Under the pieces are notes generated by a model. That model made no database searches. It was not told where the DNA came from and saw only the letters and a program-made list of their open reading frames with translations. Made by a program: the position numbers and the translations under genes. A stretch of 6,173 nucleotides of DNA from an uncultured Parasutterella sp. (GTDB lineage Bacteria > Pseudomonadota > Gammaproteobacteria > Burkholderiales > Burkholderiaceae_F): the NCBI GenBank assembly GCA_900766055.1, contig CAAFTZ010000088.1, positions 1 through 6,173 on the forward strand, in the 5' to 3' direction. The stretch's first letter is position 1; every line of letters starts with the position of its first letter. Shown piece by piece: positions 5,619 through 6,173 of this stretch.

Positions 5619-5642
5619 AAGCCGCGCATCGCGCGGCTTTTT
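5619..5642 (+). terminator. Rho-independent terminator of fdhD
   Basis: AAGCCGCGC (5619-5627) and GCGCGGCTT (5631-5639) form a 9-bp GC-rich stem with a 3-nt loop (ATC), running into five T (5638-5642). It starts 7 bp after the fdhD stop. On the minus strand the tract after the hairpin (TTAAACATTT) is weaker, so it may only partly stop transcripts of the convergent gene. Confidence 0.88.
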
Positions 5643-5648
5643 CAATCA

Positions 5649-6173
5649 TTATTCTTCTTTTGAAAGATCCCGAAGAAGGGTCGGGTCATCGTGATGGACC
5701 AGGAGTATCGGCAGCTTTGTCTGAGAGGCAACCGACATCGTCACAGATCCTAACATCATGATTCTTAAGGAATTTCCTCCATGAGTTCCCATTACCATTA
5801 AGCTAAGGTTGTGATCCTGGGCATACTTGGATATTTGTGCTGCCGGGTCTCCGGTAAGAAGTGCCTCAACGACTTCGTGCCCCTTTTCCTGCATGTACTT
5901 TTCAAAAGGTCTTGCGATTTTGAAGAAAGGGTCTCTTTGTTCTTTTTCAAATTCTTCGGAAGAAAGAGCAGGGGCTCCGAAGGCGCTGACTTCCGGAATT
6001 AATAATCCGTTCTGAGGAGACGCCACATTAATTAAATGGAAGCGGGCGTCTTTGGCAAACAACGGAAGACGACGTTTAATAAAAGTCAGAACAGCGGGAG
6101 AGTATTCGGAACCGTCTAAGCAGACGCCGACTCCGGTACGGCCGGGTTTCTGATAAAACTTGTGGCGGATGAC
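5649..6173 (-). CDS. Universal stress protein, UspA family (5' end off right edge)
   Basis: The reading frame stays open to the right edge, giving 174 residues without a start in the window. GRTGVGVCLDGSEYS near the visible N-terminus is the first strand of the Usp fold, with its nucleotide-contacting Asp. Near the C-terminus GTHGGNSLRIMMLGS fits the G-2x-G-9x-G-S/T motif of the ATP-binding Usp branch, followed by the final strand LPILLVHHD. A single Usp domain is about 140-160 residues, so only the first few residues are probably missing. Usp proteins are small cytoplasmic proteins raised in stress or growth arrest; the specific role here is unknown. The gene converges on fdhD, and its stop lies 7 bp beyond the fdhD terminator. 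A TTG at 6060-6062 is in frame but falls inside the domain, so it is not the start. Confidence 0.9.
   Translation of the reverse strand, partial: VIRHKFYQKPGRTGVGVCLDGSEYSPAVLTFIKRRLPLFAKDARFHLINVASPQNGLLIPEVSAFGAPALSSEEFEKEQRDPFFKIARPFEKYMQEKGHEVVEALLTGDPAAQISKYAQDHNLSLMVMGTHGGNSLRIMMLGSVTMSVASQTKLPILLVHHDDPTLLRDLSKEE

Noticed and set aside
6060..6062. TTG as the start of the universal stress protein gene
   Set aside because: The conserved first strand (VGVCLDGSEYS) lies upstream in the same open frame, so the real start is beyond the right edge.

Overview
This is bacterial chromosomal sequence, of slightly under 50% GC by eye. The protein types (a CadR/PbrR-like MerR regulator, a ZntA/CadA-type pump with a single-cysteine HMA domain, a short DnaQ-like exonuclease, FdhD) best fit a betaproteobacterium. 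A gut Sutterellaceae member is my best guess, but that is inference and no marker gene here proves it.

Layout. Positions 1-87 on the minus strand are the 5' end of a group II intron that runs off the left edge. Positions 88-231 are its 5' flanking DNA, with no recognisable gene. A terminator (232-270) closes cadA, a 899-residue Zn/Cd/Pb P1B-type ATPase on the minus strand with a large His/Cys-rich N-terminal tail. The 78-84 bp gap between cadA and its divergent MerR-family regulator holds a textbook MerR-type promoter: -35 and -10 boxes 19 bp apart with a 21-bp dyad between them. Downstream of the regulator on the plus strand come a DEDDh exonuclease (11-bp gap), an AT-rich gap with an operator-like palindrome, a ribbon-helix-helix/S24 (UmuD/LexA-like) fusion whose catalytic Ser and Lys are both replaced, and fdhD (11-bp gap), closed by a strong terminator. 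A universal stress protein gene on the minus strand runs off the right edge.

How they work together. cadA and its regulator form a self-contained metal-efflux module: metal-bound regulator would untwist the over-long promoter spacer and switch on the pump. The exonuclease is probably transcribed with the regulator. The S24-like protein and fdhD are probably one transcript, and the palindrome upstream is a candidate binding site for the S24-like protein's own RHH domain. FdhD delivers sulfur to the molybdenum cofactor of formate dehydrogenase, which is encoded elsewhere.

Most unusual points: the edge intron, the RHH/S24 pseudo-protease with its palindrome, the altered metal site of the regulator, and the 96-residue metal-binding tail of the pump.
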